Below, in pieces: positions 1-11,094 of a DNA stretch of 64,000 bases. The stretch's first letter is position 1. Every line of letters begins with the position of its first letter. The position numbers and the translations under genes are program-made. This DNA is from Forficula auricularia (taxonomy: Eukaryota > Arthropoda > Insecta > Dermaptera > Forficulidae): the NCBI GenBank assembly GCA_024734495.1, contig JALMQS010000085.1, positions 16,742,334 to 16,806,333 on the forward strand. The letters run 5' to 3'. The notes beneath the pieces were generated by a model. It worked only from the letters and a program-made list of their open reading frames with translations. It was not told where the DNA came from and ran no database searches.

Positions 1-254
1 ATAATAATTTAATAAGTAATAAATACAATGGGTAAGTGCATATTTTTTTCTAAATTAAATGGTTTTTGGGATAAAAATTCGCACAAATAATTATGAAAAA
101 CAATTTAGATATTCCAAATATGATTCAATTCCAAGATTTCTCGTTGCATTTTTGAAATTATTTTGAGAAGGTGAATAAAATATTAATATCTGTATAATGA
201 ATAATGTGTACTTCTTTGCTATTATAGATAAAGATGTACAGACCTACTTCAGGG
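1..254. other. AT-rich sequence, no feature recognised
   Basis: Very A/T-rich unique-looking sequence. I see no open frame of note, no terminal repeats and no RNA gene. Confidence 0.5.
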
Positions 255-592
255 CCTGGCCTCCCTGCCCATTTAGTTAGTTTTAGCATTTTTAGACTTC
301 TGGTGGCCCACTGATTATGTATACAAAATTTGGTTGATTTTAATAAATGGCCAAAATTTTCATTTTTTGACCCCCCTCCCCCATTTGGGCATTTAGTTTT
401 TGAATTTTTAGACTTCTAGGGGCCCACTTATTGTGTATACAAAATTTGGTTGAGTTTTGTACAAGGGCCAAGATTTTCATTTTTTGACACTACACCCCCT
501 ATCATCCTTAATTTTGGGTCAATTTGCACCAAAATCTAATAAGATCTCTTAAGCTCAATGCGCCAAAACTACTTATGAAATTTGGTTTTGAT
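255..592 (-). repeat. Block of ~115-bp family B/C units
   Basis: Two consecutive units each contain 'actgattatgtatacaaa', a 'tttggttgag' stretch, a C-rich run and 'ttttcattttttgac'. A segment naming 'caccaaaatctaat' follows. The same units, in the opposite orientation, make up 11280-11500 and 14078-14340. This is therefore the inner part of the mariner-like family C repeat without its terminal sequence. Confidence 0.6.
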
Positions 593-1133
593 ATTTTTTA
601 TTTGGTCTCATCTTCGGCTAAGTTGTTTTTGATGTTTTTTTGTTAATTGAAATAATTATTCACAGGTGGTTGTATAGATAAAAATGTATAATTACATTTT
701 TATTCAATTTCCTTTTAATAATTAATTGGTTTTTTAATTTTATATCCCACTATTAATTCATTTGAATATTAATATATATTAGAATTTGACAATTTGATTG
801 ATTGGATGGAAAAAGTAATCTGATAAATTAAATGGGGATTGAAGGACGGAATTGAAATAATTATCGGAAAAGAGGTTTTTTTTGTTTAATTAGTTTTTTT
901 CTCTTATTAAAAACAAGGACTAAAGATGATCAAGGACACTCGATGGTGGAGAAGTAATCTCCGGAATCGAAGCTCAAAAACAAAATAATTGGTTTAATAA
1001 ATTTGATTGATTGGAGGCATTTTTTATTGAATATTAAATTATTAAATAATTAAAAATAATATTAATATATCACTTTGAACTAAAGCAAAAAACTACAGAG
1101 CAGCGCTCGGTGTTCCAGGTACTGTATAATTAA
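593..1133 (+). repeat. Helitron-like repeat F, copy 1
   Basis: It begins with a segment (ctcatcttcggctaagttg, then 'attattcacaggtggttgt') shared with 5690-6075, 17810-18120, 49455-49775 and 22000-22350. It ends with a GC-rich hairpin-like word (gctcggtg followed by ttccaggtact, near 1105-1122). No terminal inverted repeat is seen. A constant 3' hairpin without TIRs is Helitron-like, but I cannot see a clean CTRR terminus, so the class is inferred. Confidence 0.4.
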
Positions 1134-1587
1134 AACTAGAATAGAGAACTTGATTATAATGAAATATTAGTTCCCGATTTTCCAACTCATAATTCATCCT
1201 AAGGATGTCGCTGCAAAATTTTCAATTATTTTATATTTGTTCTGAAGAGAATCCGAAGTCAATAAGCTTCATTTGTATAAATCACGTGATTTTCAATCAT
1301 CCAAAACTCTGCTTTTCGGTCAAACTAGAGACAAATTGTCACCCTTTTGCCAAAACCACGAATGTGCAAAAACTTTTTCTATTTGAAAATAATCTATATT
1401 TTATTTATTTATTTATTTATAGTCTTTATTTGGCTCCTTTTAATTGCAAAAAATATTACATCAATATAACTACAAAAATAAAAAATAATATAATATAATA
1501 TTATAATTTTTTTTTATTTATGAAAATTTGTATCAATTAGATCCTTTCGCGAAATTTTTTTTTACAATCTTTTAAAAATTTCATCTA
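1134..1587. other. AT-rich sequence with chance ORF
   Basis: Contains a 97-codon frame (1205-1498) rich in Phe, Tyr, Ile, Asn and Lys, as expected from A/T-rich DNA. It has no domain or signal that I recognise, so I do not call it a gene. Confidence 0.5.
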
Positions 1588-2289
1588 CAGGGTGGGGTAT
1601 AAAGATCTATCATATTTTGAAGAGGTATAAAAAATGAAAAAATTTAACTTGAAAAAAAAAACTGAATATATTTTTTAAAAGAACATAAAATATATATTTT
1701 TTTTAAATCTCTTTTAAACATTATATCATACGAAAAAAAGGGGTGAGGGGGGGGGGGCAAAAAGAAAATTCTAGCCCTTTCGACCAAACTCAACCAAATT
1801 TGTATACATATTCTGTGGACCCCAGAGGGCTAGAAATTCAAAAACTAACCACCCAAAATGGGGGAGGGTCAAAAATGAAAATTCCTCCCTTTCGGCGAAA
1901 CTATGTTTACTAAACTTGATTACTTTTTGCATTTCTAGCTTTCTGGGGCTCCGTATACAAAATTTGGTTCAGTTTAGTGAAAAGGGCTAAATTTTCATTT
2001 TTGAACCTTCCCCGATTTTGGGTAGTTAGTTTTTGAATTTCTAGCCTTTTTGGAACCCACAGAATATGTATACAAAAATTGGTTGAGTTTGGTGGAAAAG
2101 GCTATAATTTTCATTTTTGACTCCCCCTCCCTTTTTTTTTGTCTGAAAATGTTTAACACATTTAACAAAAAAAAAAAATATTTTATGTTCTTTTCAAAAA
2201 TTATTCAGATTTTTTTCTAGTTAAATTTTTTCATTTTATTATAGGTACCTCTTCAAAATGAGGTAAGTAGATCTTTATGCCCCACCATG
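1588..2289. mobile_element. Mariner-like MITE family B, copy 1 (702 bp)
   Basis: Flanked by TA on both sides. It starts cagggtggggtataaagatc and ends with its near-complement (gatctttatgccccaccatg). The inverted arms run inward for about 170 bp. They include an A-rich block with 'gaacataaaatata' on the left and 'tattttatgttc' on the right. The interior consists of ~110-bp units around 'gtatacaaaatttggttgag'. No transposase is encoded. Terminal sequence plus TA duplication fits a Tc1/mariner-type non-autonomous element. Confidence 0.75.
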
Positions 2290-2837
2290 TATTTTTCATA
2301 AAATAAAAATTATAAAACACTCTAAAATGTTCGAATTAGTTAATTAAATATATTTATTTAAAGAAATAAATACTTTTAAATTACATTTCCGAAAAATTTA
2401 CTTTTAAATTTTATTTCCGTAAAGTTTAATTATTTGAATTTTTGTGATAACAGATCGACCGATCCATGATGGGTAAAAAATAATGTTATTGAATTCCAAT
2501 GAAAGCTCGTATTAGAATTTTCAGAAAACATTCCAATTCTTTTACATTCCAATTTTCAATTTGATTGGATATGTGGATGTGGGTCGAAAGTGAATTAGTA
2601 ATAGAAATTAATTAAATGCATGTAACTCATAATAAATACCTTAACAAAGATACTATGTGCGATGTTTGTTGTCTGAAAATATGGCATTTAGGATAATAGG
2701 ATCCATTCAAATTTGATATGTGAAACATAAACGTGTGTGTAAAAAGCTTGAAGTCTATTGAATTTGTAAAAAGTTGAATTAAAATAATTTAGCTGATAAA
2801 AAATAAAAACTTATAAAATAGATAGCACTTATATTTA
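2290..2837. other. AT-rich sequence, no feature recognised
   Basis: A/T-rich sequence with no supported ORF, RNA gene or terminal repeat. Confidence 0.45.
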
Positions 2838-3587
2838 GGGCATTCCACGCCAAATCGGTCGGTTTGAGTTTCATTCATTTTTTGATTTTTCATTTTTTTC
2901 ATTTCATTTCATTCATCATTTTCATTTTTCTTGAAAAATGGTCGAAATTCAAAAAAAAAAAAAAAAATACAAAAAAATTATTTAAACTGTTTTTATATTC
3001 AATTTTTGAGTTTGAAAATTTTAATCTTGTTTTTTGAAACTGTATGTAGTCTTCGATTTTTTTTGATAATTTTTTATTTTAAACTTGTATTCATTCTAGA
3101 AATTGTAAGACCGGGTATGATAGTGGTCCTATGATAACTACTATTTTTTTTTTCGATTTTTGAAAATTTCGAAAAAATTTTATTCTCTATTAATCATTAT
3201 TAAAACCAATTTAAGGTATTGAGTTCTCTTTTTTTAGTCATTTTGAATTGATTTTTATAGTTAACAGGTGTTTAAAATAAATAATTATTATTTTAGTTTC
3301 TTGAAAGAAAATCAAAATTGAAAAAAATACAGTACATACAGTTTCAAAAACATGATTAAAATTTTCAAACTCAAAAATCGCCAATTTTTTCAAAAAAATA
3401 TGAAAAAACAAAAATTTTCAATTTGAAGTTATGAGCGAAAAACCAAAATTCGATATCTTTTAAACCGGGGATCAAACAAATTTCAAAATTTACCAGGAAG
3501 AGTTTTTTGATGGGTACTAAAAAATGTCAAAAAATAAAGGAAATCAAAAATTAAATTTTTTCAAAACGTAAAATTTGGCGTTTGCCC
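2838..3587. mobile_element. Foldback MITE with 8-bp flanks (750 bp)
   Basis: The left end gggcattccacgccaaat mirrors the right end atttggcgtttgccc with a small gap. The flanks tatattta and tatatata match at 7 of 8 positions, suggesting an 8-bp target duplication. The interior is itself inverted: 'gagtttgaaaattttaatc' on the left recurs as its complement near 3352-3375. The 67-codon frame at 2931 is A/T-driven and is not a gene. Confidence 0.55.
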
Positions 3588-3729
3588 TATATATAGCTCG
3601 ACAAAAAAGAAATTTATAATTTCAAAAATCTCAAAAATATAAAAAAAAATCATTTTTTTTTCTTTTTAGAAAATTTTTATTTTCTATATCGAAAAGAATT
3701 TATGCCTATGTAAAAAAAAAAATAAATAA

Positions 3730-3761
<32 letters not shown>

Positions 3762-3963
3762 TAAATTTTAGCTCAAAATATGAATTTTTAAAGGTCATTC
3801 AAGAATTTTGAAATTTTTTTAATGATTCTTGTTTGACGTTTTCGAACGGTATATAAATATGTATTCATATTTAGGTTGATTTTTGAGCTGAGTTTTTTTT
3901 TAATAAGAAGTTCAAATCAATACCGAATGGAAGTTTTTAATTAAATCGTTCTTAATATGATAA
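3588..3963. repeat. AT-rich region with (TAA)n microsatellite
   Basis: Mostly A/T-rich filler. An imperfect TAA/AAT microsatellite occupies about 3727-3765. Nothing else is recognised. Confidence 0.6.
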
Positions 3964-4048
3964 TTTTTTTTATTTCCACCTTCAACTCATACTGGTTGAT
4001 TGATTTTTTTTCACTCAATGAGTGTTTTCGTTCTTTGAGCCTAGCGTA

Positions 4049-4572
4049 CAGGGTGGGGCCTAAAGAACTCCCACATTTTGAGGTAGCTATGAAAAAATAA
4101 AAAAATTTATCTAGAAAAAACTGAATATATTCTTGAAAAGAACATAAACTATATATTTTTTTTAATGTGTTTTAATCATTATATCAGACAAAAAAGGGAA
4201 GGGGCGTTAAAATTGAAAATTCTAGCCCTTTCGACCAAACACAAACAAATTTTGTATACATAGTTTGGCTGAAAGGGCTAGAATTTTCATTTTGAACTTC
4301 CTTCCCCCATGTTCAGTGGTTAGTTTTTGTATTTCTAGCCTTTTGGGGGTCCACAGAATATTTATACAAAATTTGGTTGAGTTTGGTCTAAAGGGTTTGA
4401 ATTTTCATTTTAGATCCTCCCCCCCCCCCCCCCTCCCATTTTTTGTCTAATATAATGTTTAACGCATTAAAAAAATGTGTTTTTTTCTAAAATATGTTCA
4501 GTTTTTTTCTAGTTACATTTTTTCATTTTTTTATACCTTTCAAAATGGAGGAAATCTTTATACTCCACCCTG
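4049..4572. mobile_element. Mariner-like MITE family B, copy 2
   Basis: TA-flanked. Ends are cagggtggggcctaaagaac and ctttatactccaccctg. It has the same A-rich arms and central 'ttgtatacatagtttgg' unit as the copy at 1588. A C-run (about 4427-4437) makes it look different from its duplicate at 9279. There is no coding capacity; the 61-codon frame here is repeat sequence. Confidence 0.75.
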
Positions 4573-4574
4573 TA

Positions 4575-4934
4575 TATTTTTTTTTTAATGATATTGATGT
4601 GAGAAGGAGATACACCAGAAGGTGGATCCCCTAAAGGCCAGTATGGGCTGGCCCCTCTATCGTGAAAAGAACAGAGCAGAAGGAAAAGAAGCCGGGATCA
4701 CGAGCCAATCTCAGAAACTTAGATACAATTCAATATCCAATTTACTAAGGTTTTAGGGGCTTCGAGCAGTGGTAAATTCTCCGCGCGATAAATTCGGTTA
4801 AATTTATTTCCCACTTAATTTTTATTACCAGACCCTATACTTACAGAAAAAATGTCTTGGTATAGCCGGGAATCGAACCCGAGACCTCCGGGTTGCCAGT
4901 CAGTTACTCTGACCATTAGACCACGGAGGCGGAC
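4575..4934 (-). mobile_element. tRNA-derived SINE, family S1, copy 1
   Basis: Read on the minus strand, the head (4861-4932) has an A box (gtggtctaatggtcagagt) and a B box (gggttcgattccc), and is about 72 nt, tRNA-sized. A ~280-bp body follows (containing 'tccgcgcgataaattcgg' on the plus strand), with an A-rich 3' tail next to the MITE end. RNA polymerase III heads of this kind define tRNA-derived SINEs. The sequence is not a functional tRNA, because the acceptor ends do not pair well. Confidence 0.75.
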
Positions 4935-5392
4935 ATATATTACATTGAAAGAGATAAAGCAAGATTTGAAGGTCTCTCGAAAAATTCAAACCACTTTTAT
5001 AGATAAACCAAAACTCTGATGGATGGTACATTATACATATACTATATATTTATGCATTCAATTGAGAAAAAATAAATCATTAAACTGTTCCAAATCAAAT
5101 TATCCATATCCATTACATTAATTCGTATAATTATCTATCATTCTAGCTGTCTCTATTTAATTATTCGATATTAAATTAATTACATTTATAATTAGAATAA
5201 TTGCACTATTTACAATTATTTTAATGGATGTTGCTGATTCAACTTGTGAACAGAATTTATTCTTTCTTATATTTCTATGTTAATTATTTAATCGCTCAGT
5301 GAATAAAAATTTATTTCAAAATCGACTGACACTAAAAAAAAATTTGTTTAATGAATTAATTTCATTCGAGTTCAGTTATTTTAGGTAATTAT
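4935..5392. other. AT-rich sequence, no feature recognised
   Basis: A/T-rich, with no supported ORF, RNA or terminal repeat. Confidence 0.45.
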
Positions 5393-6010
5393 TACATGGA
5401 ACACCAAGCCATGCTCGGTAATGCATATGTGTTTGTTTTTGATTTAATCAACCATTTGTTTTACTATTTTGATTCAAACACCTGTTAATAATTACTTTCT
5501 TTAAAAAACTTGTCAAAATATTTTTTCCCAAAAGTGAGACCTGGTACTATATCGATTCTTCCATGTCTTCAGCAATTGTTACCTATAATAATCGAAATGT
5601 CAACAATTCAATATCAACTTAATTCAATGTAATCGGAATTAGTAGTTTTCTTTTATCATTGGGCTGCCTTTCCATCAATTCAGCATTAAATTCTACCCCT
5701 CCATCTTCAATACCTCTAATTATTATCTTATTAATTAATTTTCCTAATTTTAATATATAATAATTTTTGTAATGATTTATTAGTGGGATTTAAAATTTAA
5801 AAACCAATTAATTATCAAAAGAAAATTGAAAAAAATGTAATCATAAATTTCTATTCAAACAACCACCTGTGAATAATTATTTCAATTAACAAAATCACAT
5901 CAAAAACAACTTAGCCGAAGATGAGACCGTTACAGATCGAATTGTCAACCCCACAAACCCCCTAACTCGTGAATTTCATCTAAATCGTTAGAGCTGTTTT
6001 CGAGAAACCG

Positions 6011-6045
<35 letters not shown>

Positions 6046-6075
6046 TATAAGAATTCCTCGTTTAATATAAAAAGA
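5393..6075 (-). repeat. Helitron-like repeat F, copy 2
   Basis: Minus-strand copy. The segment at 5690-6075 (ending 'gaattcctcgtttaatat') matches copies 3 and 4, and the hairpin-like 3' word (accaagccatgctcggtaat, 5403-5422) lies about 280 bp further on. A (TA)n microsatellite sits at about 6016-6044. Confidence 0.4.
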
Positions 6076-6182
6076 TATAAAAAGATTAGAATGCTTAATG
6101 TTTGTTTCACAAGCATTCATGGATAGGTGTTGCACCTTGCTGATCTATTAATTTCTTATATTTATGTGATTATTAAAATAAA

Positions 6183-6560
6183 TAAATAAAAACTCAATTT
6201 TCATCTAATTTTTCCAGTAAATTCGGCTCACCATACGAGTCGTGCTCGTTGGACGAACTAATGGGAAATGTTTATTTGCTCTGTTACAATTAATAAAGTA
6301 ATAAATATTTCTCTATTTAGTGTTTATTTCAATTAAGTACAATCGATTATTTATTTATTTTCATTATAAATAAATAAATAATAATTGAGAAGTGATGGAA
6401 ATGCAGCCCAAGGATAGGGAAAAAATTCTCTCGAATAAAATAGATTTATTGGATATTCATTTTTTCCTCACTCAAAAACCAACGTTTTTGAAGATTTTCT
6501 CTCTTTTTTCAGGGTTTAAAGGGAGGGTTAATAAATTCTCAATCAAGTTGATAAGGGTCC
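6183..6560. repeat. Repeat P1, copy 1 (empty-site paralog)
   Basis: About 375 bp parallel to 6970-7640, sharing 'ttttccagtaaatt', 'tgatggaa..agcccaagg', and 'gaataaaatagatttattgg'. A degenerate hammerhead-like word lies at about 6472-6516 on the minus strand. It lacks the SINE found in the other copy and so shows the uninterrupted target (aagtacaatcgattattta). Confidence 0.65.
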
Positions 6561-6960
6561 CCCTGTGAGTATGTGTGATATTTGGAAACCGATCTTATGA
6601 TCCTACTCGAACTCGGTTGAGAAACGGGTGAGATTCTTGGGAAGCCGAATGGTAGGGTTTCGCTTGGGTACATATGTTTGTTCGATAGGGTTTCTTTTTT
6701 TAGCAGACATACAGTGAACATTGAAACTTACGCTGTTTTTCAAACGACTAGGTATACCTTGTGTAAAAATACCAACAGAAAACAGCGATTCTCGAAATCT
6801 ATACTATATAGGCACTATGTAGTTACTATTTAGTTTGAAACATTGTGCTACTAGGGTACTATTTAAAATGCGTTTAGTTTTTTGAAAATTATTATTTTAT
6901 TTCTTCTTCGTTTTTAGAAAATTAATATTTTATTTTTTTTACAAATTCTCAATAAAGTTG
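6561..6960. repeat. Degenerate 178-bp satellite-related sequence
   Basis: Fragments of the satellite monomer occur here ('ttctcaatcaagttgataag' at the start, then 'actatttaaaatgcgtttag', then 'aaattctcaataaagttg'), separated by unrelated sequence. A 60-codon minus-strand frame is chance. Confidence 0.55.
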
Positions 6961-7612
6961 ATTAGAGTCTATGTTATTAATAAAATAAATAAATAAAAAC
7001 TCAATTTTTATATAATTTTTCCAGTAAATTTGGGTCACCATGCGAGTTGTACACGCTGATTGTATTGATGAGAAATATTTATTTGCTGTTATAATTATTA
7101 AAGAAATAAAGATTTATCTATATCTTTTAAGGAGATAAGTGCTGGTTCAAGGTGAAACATTTTTTATTATTAAATATGTATCTATTTAGTTTTTATTTCA
7201 ATTAAGTGCAATCGATTGGGGGGTCGGGTAGGCTAGGAGTTAGCATGTCAGCCTGCTAACCAAGAGGACGCGGGTTCGAATCCGACTCGTGGCATCCAGC
7301 TAAAACCTGACCCCGGGGGGGGGGGGGTAGAGACAAATTTAAAAAATAATAAAATAAATAATTAGTATCGTAAATTTGATTATGGTTAGAAAGGCCGAAA
7401 ATCCAAAAAAAGTGGAATCGATTATTTATTTACTCTTATTATAAATAAATAAATAGTAATTGAGAAGTGATGGAAAGGGAGCCCAAGGATAGTGAAAATA
7501 TTCTCTCGAATACAATAGATTTATTGGAGATTCAATTTTTCCCTCACTCAAAAACAAACGTTTCTGAGGATTTTCCATCATTCTTCAGGGTTTAAAACGG
7601 AGGGTTAAAAAA
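6961..7612. repeat. Repeat P1, copy 2, interrupted by a SINE
   Basis: Same order of words as 6183-6560 but split at 'aatcgatt' by the SINE at 7218-7409. Ends in a degenerate hammerhead-like stretch (7549-7597, minus: CCCTGAAGA ... AGAAACGTT) and runs directly into the satellite array. Confidence 0.65.
7218..7409 (+). mobile_element. tRNA-derived SINE, family S2, copy 1 (full length)
   Basis: The head carries an A-box-like word (taggctaggagttagca) and a B box (gggttcgaatcc, 7272-7283). The body has a G-run and 'gtagagacaaattt', and the 3' end is 'ttagaaaggccgaaaatcc' plus A-tail. A 14-bp target duplication (aagtgcaatcgatt / aagtggaatcgatt, one mismatch) flanks it. The unoccupied site is visible at about 6334-6347. 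Confidence 0.85.
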
Positions 7613-9140
7613 GTACTTTTTTCGAGATATTCAAACGAAAATATACTCTTTTATCTCTGTATAAAATATACAATTTAAATTGCGTTTAGTTTTATGAAAA
7701 TTAACATTTTATTTTTTCTATAAATTCTCAATCAAGTTGATAAGGGTCCCCTCTTAACACCAACTATCATTCCAAGAGAGGGATAAAAAAGTACTTTTTT
7801 CGAGATATTCAAACGAAAATATACTCTTTTATCTCTGTATAAAATATACAATTTAAATTGCGTTTAGTTTTATGAAAATTAACATTTTATTTTTTCTATA
7901 AATTCTCAATCAAGTTGATAAGGGTCCCCTCTTAACACCAACTATCCTTCCAAGAGAGGGATAAAAAAGTACTTTTTTCGAGATATTCAAACGAAAATAT
8001 ACTCTTTTATCTCTGTATAAAATATATAATTTAAATTGCGTTTAGTTTTATGAAAATTAACATTTTATTTTTTCTATAAATTCTCAATCAAGTTGATAAG
8101 GGTCCCCTCTTAACACCAACTATCCTTCCAAGAGAGGGATAAAAAAGTACTTTTTTCGAGATATTCAAACGAAAATATACTCTTTTATCTCTGTATAAAA
8201 TATACAATTTAAATTGCGTTTAGTTTTATGAAAATTAACATTTTATTTTTTCTATAAATTCTCAATCAAGTTGATAAGGGTCCCCCCTTAACACCAACTA
8301 TCATTCCAAGAGAGGGATAAAAAAGTACTTTTTTCGAGATATTCAAACGAAAATATACTCTTTTATCTCTGTATAAAATATACAATTTAAATTGCGTTTA
8401 GTTTTATGAAAATTAACATTTTATTTTTTCTATAAATTCTCAATCAAGTTGATAAGGGTCCCCTCTTAACACCAACTATCCTTCCAAGAGAGGGATAAAA
8501 AAGTACTTTTTTCGAGATATTCAAACGAAAATATACTCTTTTATCTCTGTATAAAATATACAATTTAAATTGCGTTTAGTTTTATGAAAATTAACATTTT
8601 ATTTTTTCTATAAATTCTCAATCAAGTTGATAAGGGTCCCCTCTTAACACCAACTATCCTTCCAAGAGAGGGATAAAAAAGTACTTTTTTCGAGATATTC
8701 AAACGAAAATATACTCTTTTATCTCTGTATAAAATATACAATTTAAAATGATTTTAGTTTTTTGAAAATTAATATTTTTTTTTTAGAAATTCTTAAACAA
8801 GTTGGTAAGGGTCCCCTCTTAACACCAACTATCCTTCCAAGAGAGGGATAAAAAAGTACTTTTTCAAACGAAAATATACTCTTAACTCTGTATCAAATAT
8901 ACCATTAAAATGCGTTTAGTTAATTAACATTTTATTTTTTTCTTTAAATTCTCAATCTCAAGTTGACAAAGGTCCACCCTTATCATCAACTAGCCTTCCA
9001 AGAGAGGGTTAAAAAAGTAATTTTTTTCGAGATATTCAAACAAAAATATACTCTTTTAACTCTGTTTAAAATATACTATATAAAATGAGTTTAGTTTTGT
9101 CAAAATTAATATTTTATTTTTTTTAGAAATTCTCAACCAA
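7613..9140. repeat. 178-bp satellite array
   Basis: The word gtacttttttcgagatattc starts at 7613, 7791, 7969, 8147, 8325, 8503 and 8681, an exact 178-bp period. Three shorter, decayed units then follow (starts near 8856 and 9017). Each monomer contains 'tactcttttatctctgtat', 'gcgtttagttttatg', 'aattctcaatcaagttgata' and 'cttaacaccaactatc'. The six central monomers are nearly identical while the edges are degenerate, the usual homogenisation pattern of tandem satellites. Confidence 0.92.
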
Positions 9141-9141
9141 G

Positions 9142-9193
9142 TTTTTTTTTTTTTTTTTTTTTAATGATATTGATGAGAGAAGGAGATACACCC
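9142..9193 (-). mobile_element. Truncated S1 SINE 3' end
   Basis: A long T-run followed by aatgatattgatgagagaag and 'gagatacaccc' matches the minus-strand 3' end of the S1 SINEs at 4590 and 9828. It breaks off after about 30 bp, exactly where the 971-bp duplicate begins. Confidence 0.65.
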
Positions 9194-9278
9194 TTTTTTT
9201 ATTTCCACCTTCAACTCATACTGGTTGATTGATTTTTTTTTCACTCAATGAGTGTTTTCGTTCTTTGAGCCTAGCGTA

Positions 9279-9798
9279 CAGGGTGGAGCCTAAAGAACTC
9301 CCACATTTTGAGGTAGCTATGAAAAAATAAAAAAAATTATCTAGAAAAAAACTGAATATATTCTTGAAAAGAACATAAACTATATATTTTTTTTAATGTG
9401 TTTTAATCATTATATCAGACAAAAAAGGGAAGGGGCGTTAAAATTGAAAATTCTAGCCCTTTCGACCAAACACAAACAAATTTTGTATACATAGTTTGGC
9501 TGAAAGGGCTAGAATTTTCATTTTTGAACTTCCTTCCTCCATTTTCGGTGGTTAGTTTTTGTATTTCTAGCCTTCTGGGGGTCAACAGAATATTTATACA
9601 AAATTTGGTTGAGTTTGGTCTAAAGGGTTTGAATTTTCATTTTAGATCCTCCCCCCCCCCCCATTTTTTGTCTAATATAATGTTTAACGCATTAAAAAAT
9701 ATGTGTTTTTTTCTAAAATATGTTCAGTTTTTTTCTAGTTACATTTTTTCATTTTTTTATACCTTTCAAAATGGAGGAAATCTTTATGCTCCACCCTG
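9279..9798. mobile_element. Mariner-like MITE family B, copy 3
   Basis: TA-flanked; ends cagggtggagcctaaagaac and ctttatgctccaccctg. It was duplicated together with the neighbouring SINE. The 102-codon frame at 9524-9832 runs through MITE repeats and the poly-T and is not a gene. Confidence 0.75.
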
Positions 9799-9800
9799 TA

Positions 9801-10164
9801 TATTTTTTTTTTTTTTAATGATATTGATGTGAGAAGGAGATACACCAGAAGGTGGATCCCCTAAAGGCCTGTATGGGCTGGCCCCTGAATCGTGAAAAGA
9901 ACAGAGCAGAAGGAAAAGAAGCCGGGATCACGAGCCAATCTCAGAAACTTAGATACAATTCAATATCCAATTTACCAAGGTTTTAGGGGCTTCGAGCAGT
10001 GGTAAATTCTCCGCGCGATAAATTCGGTTAAATTTATCTCCCACTTAATTTTTATTACCAGACCCTATACTTACAGAAAAAATGTCTGGGTATAGCCGGG
10101 AATCGAACCCGAGACCTCCGGGTTGCCAGTCAGTTGTTCTGACCATTACACCACCGAGGCGGAC
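9801..10164 (-). mobile_element. tRNA-derived SINE, family S1, copy 2
   Basis: Same structure as 4575-4934: tRNA-like head on the minus strand at about 10091-10162, B box gggttcgattccc, T-rich edge at 9801-9827. The head has point changes (acaccaccgaggc instead of agaccacggaggc). Confidence 0.75.
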
Positions 10165-10540
10165 TAAGTTGATAACAGTTGATTGAGGGAAAAATACCTA
10201 CAAGATATTTCTCCCTTCTTTCCTTTAGCAGTGCTCGAAATTTGATCTTCTTTGACTTTCTTGCGTCAATAACAAATAAAAAGTCCCGTTTTCATCATTA
10301 TTGACGCCCACAAGAGTCGTTCAGGAGTAGGATCCACAGGTACCTTCAACTCCGATCCGATCACTGAAACTGATCATTCTTCTGTCCAGGATATGAAAAT
10401 CAACCCTGATGTATAGTTGTTGAACCTTTTTAGGTTTTCACTTTCTTGTGTCGTTATTATTTAAAAAATGGAACCCGAAGCGAATCTCGAGTATTATAGG
10501 TTTTGAGTGTGGTTCTTAATGTATATAGGTTAGGGTGTTT
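10165..10540. other. Unassigned sequence
   Basis: Somewhat less A/T-rich than its surroundings, with no long frame and no repeat partner seen elsewhere in the window. Confidence 0.4.
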
Positions 10541-10599
10541 CTTATTTGGGATATTTACGCTGACAGGGGCTCATATGGTTAGAAATAAATAAAAAAAAT

Positions 10600-11075
10600 C
10601 CCCCAAGTTTCAAATCTCAATTTTAACCTAGTGCTACACAGTAATTAAGTTTCCCATCTAAATAACATGGGGTTTTTGGCATTGAACGATCATTTTTTAT
10701 TCCGGCCAAAGTAATGATTCAAAAAATTTGAAACTCTTTATACTTTATCCTTATAATAGTAGCTATCCTGCAGAATTATTATAGATTTTTAGCTAATATA
10801 ATTTTGGAGTTACAGCTAGAATAAATTACTGCTATATCTTAGTATTAGTAAGTTATAGACTCCAAAAATATAATAGCTAAAAATCTGTAAAAATTCTGAG
10901 GGATAGGTACTATTATAAGGATAAAGTCTACAGAGTTTCAAATTTTTTGATTCATTCCTTTGGCCGAAATAAAAAATTGATCGTTCAATACCAAAAAACC
11001 CATGTTATTTAGATGGAAAACTTAATCGCTATGTAGCACTAGGTTAAAATTGAATAGAGACTTAAAACCTGGGGA
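10600..11075. mobile_element. Foldback element E (~475 bp)
   Basis: Two arms of roughly 210 bp are inverted around a short centre near 10830. 'taacctagtgctaca', 'ctaaataacatgg', 'gaacgatca' and 'ttatccttataatagta' occur on the left and as complements on the right. No coding capacity. The outermost match is cccca / tgggg. Confidence 0.8.
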
Positions 11076-11094
11076 ATATTTTTACTTTACCATA

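Larger units (their letters stand above)
3964..4934. repeat. Segmental duplicate, copy 1 (971 bp)
   Basis: Near-identical to 9194-10164 over its whole length, same orientation. It contains a family B MITE (4049-4572) followed directly by a tRNA-headed SINE. Identity starts at 'tatttccaccttcaactc' and stops right after 'gaggcggac' at the SINE head, so flanking sequence differs on both sides. Confidence 0.85.
9194..10164. repeat. Segmental duplicate, copy 2 (971 bp)
   Basis: Duplicate of 3964-4934 with scattered substitutions and changed homopolymer lengths. It carries family B MITE copy 3 and an S1 SINE. Its left edge abuts a truncated SINE 3' end. Confidence 0.85.

Noticed and set aside
1205..1498. 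97-codon frame
   Set aside because: Phe/Tyr/Ile/Asn/Lys-rich as expected from A/T-rich DNA; no motif and no conservation evidence.
4861..4932. Functional tRNA gene
   Set aside because: A and B boxes are good, but acceptor ends do not pair and the sequence is followed by a repeated SINE body with A-tail; it is a SINE head.
6472..7597. Hammerhead cores in P1 copies 1 and 2
   Set aside because: Core words (CTGAnGA and CGAAAC) are both mutated in these copies, so not annotated as ribozymes; the better copy is at 47076.
7555..8700. CRISPR-like array
   Set aside because: Regular 178-bp period with no repeat/spacer alternation; a homogenised eukaryotic satellite.
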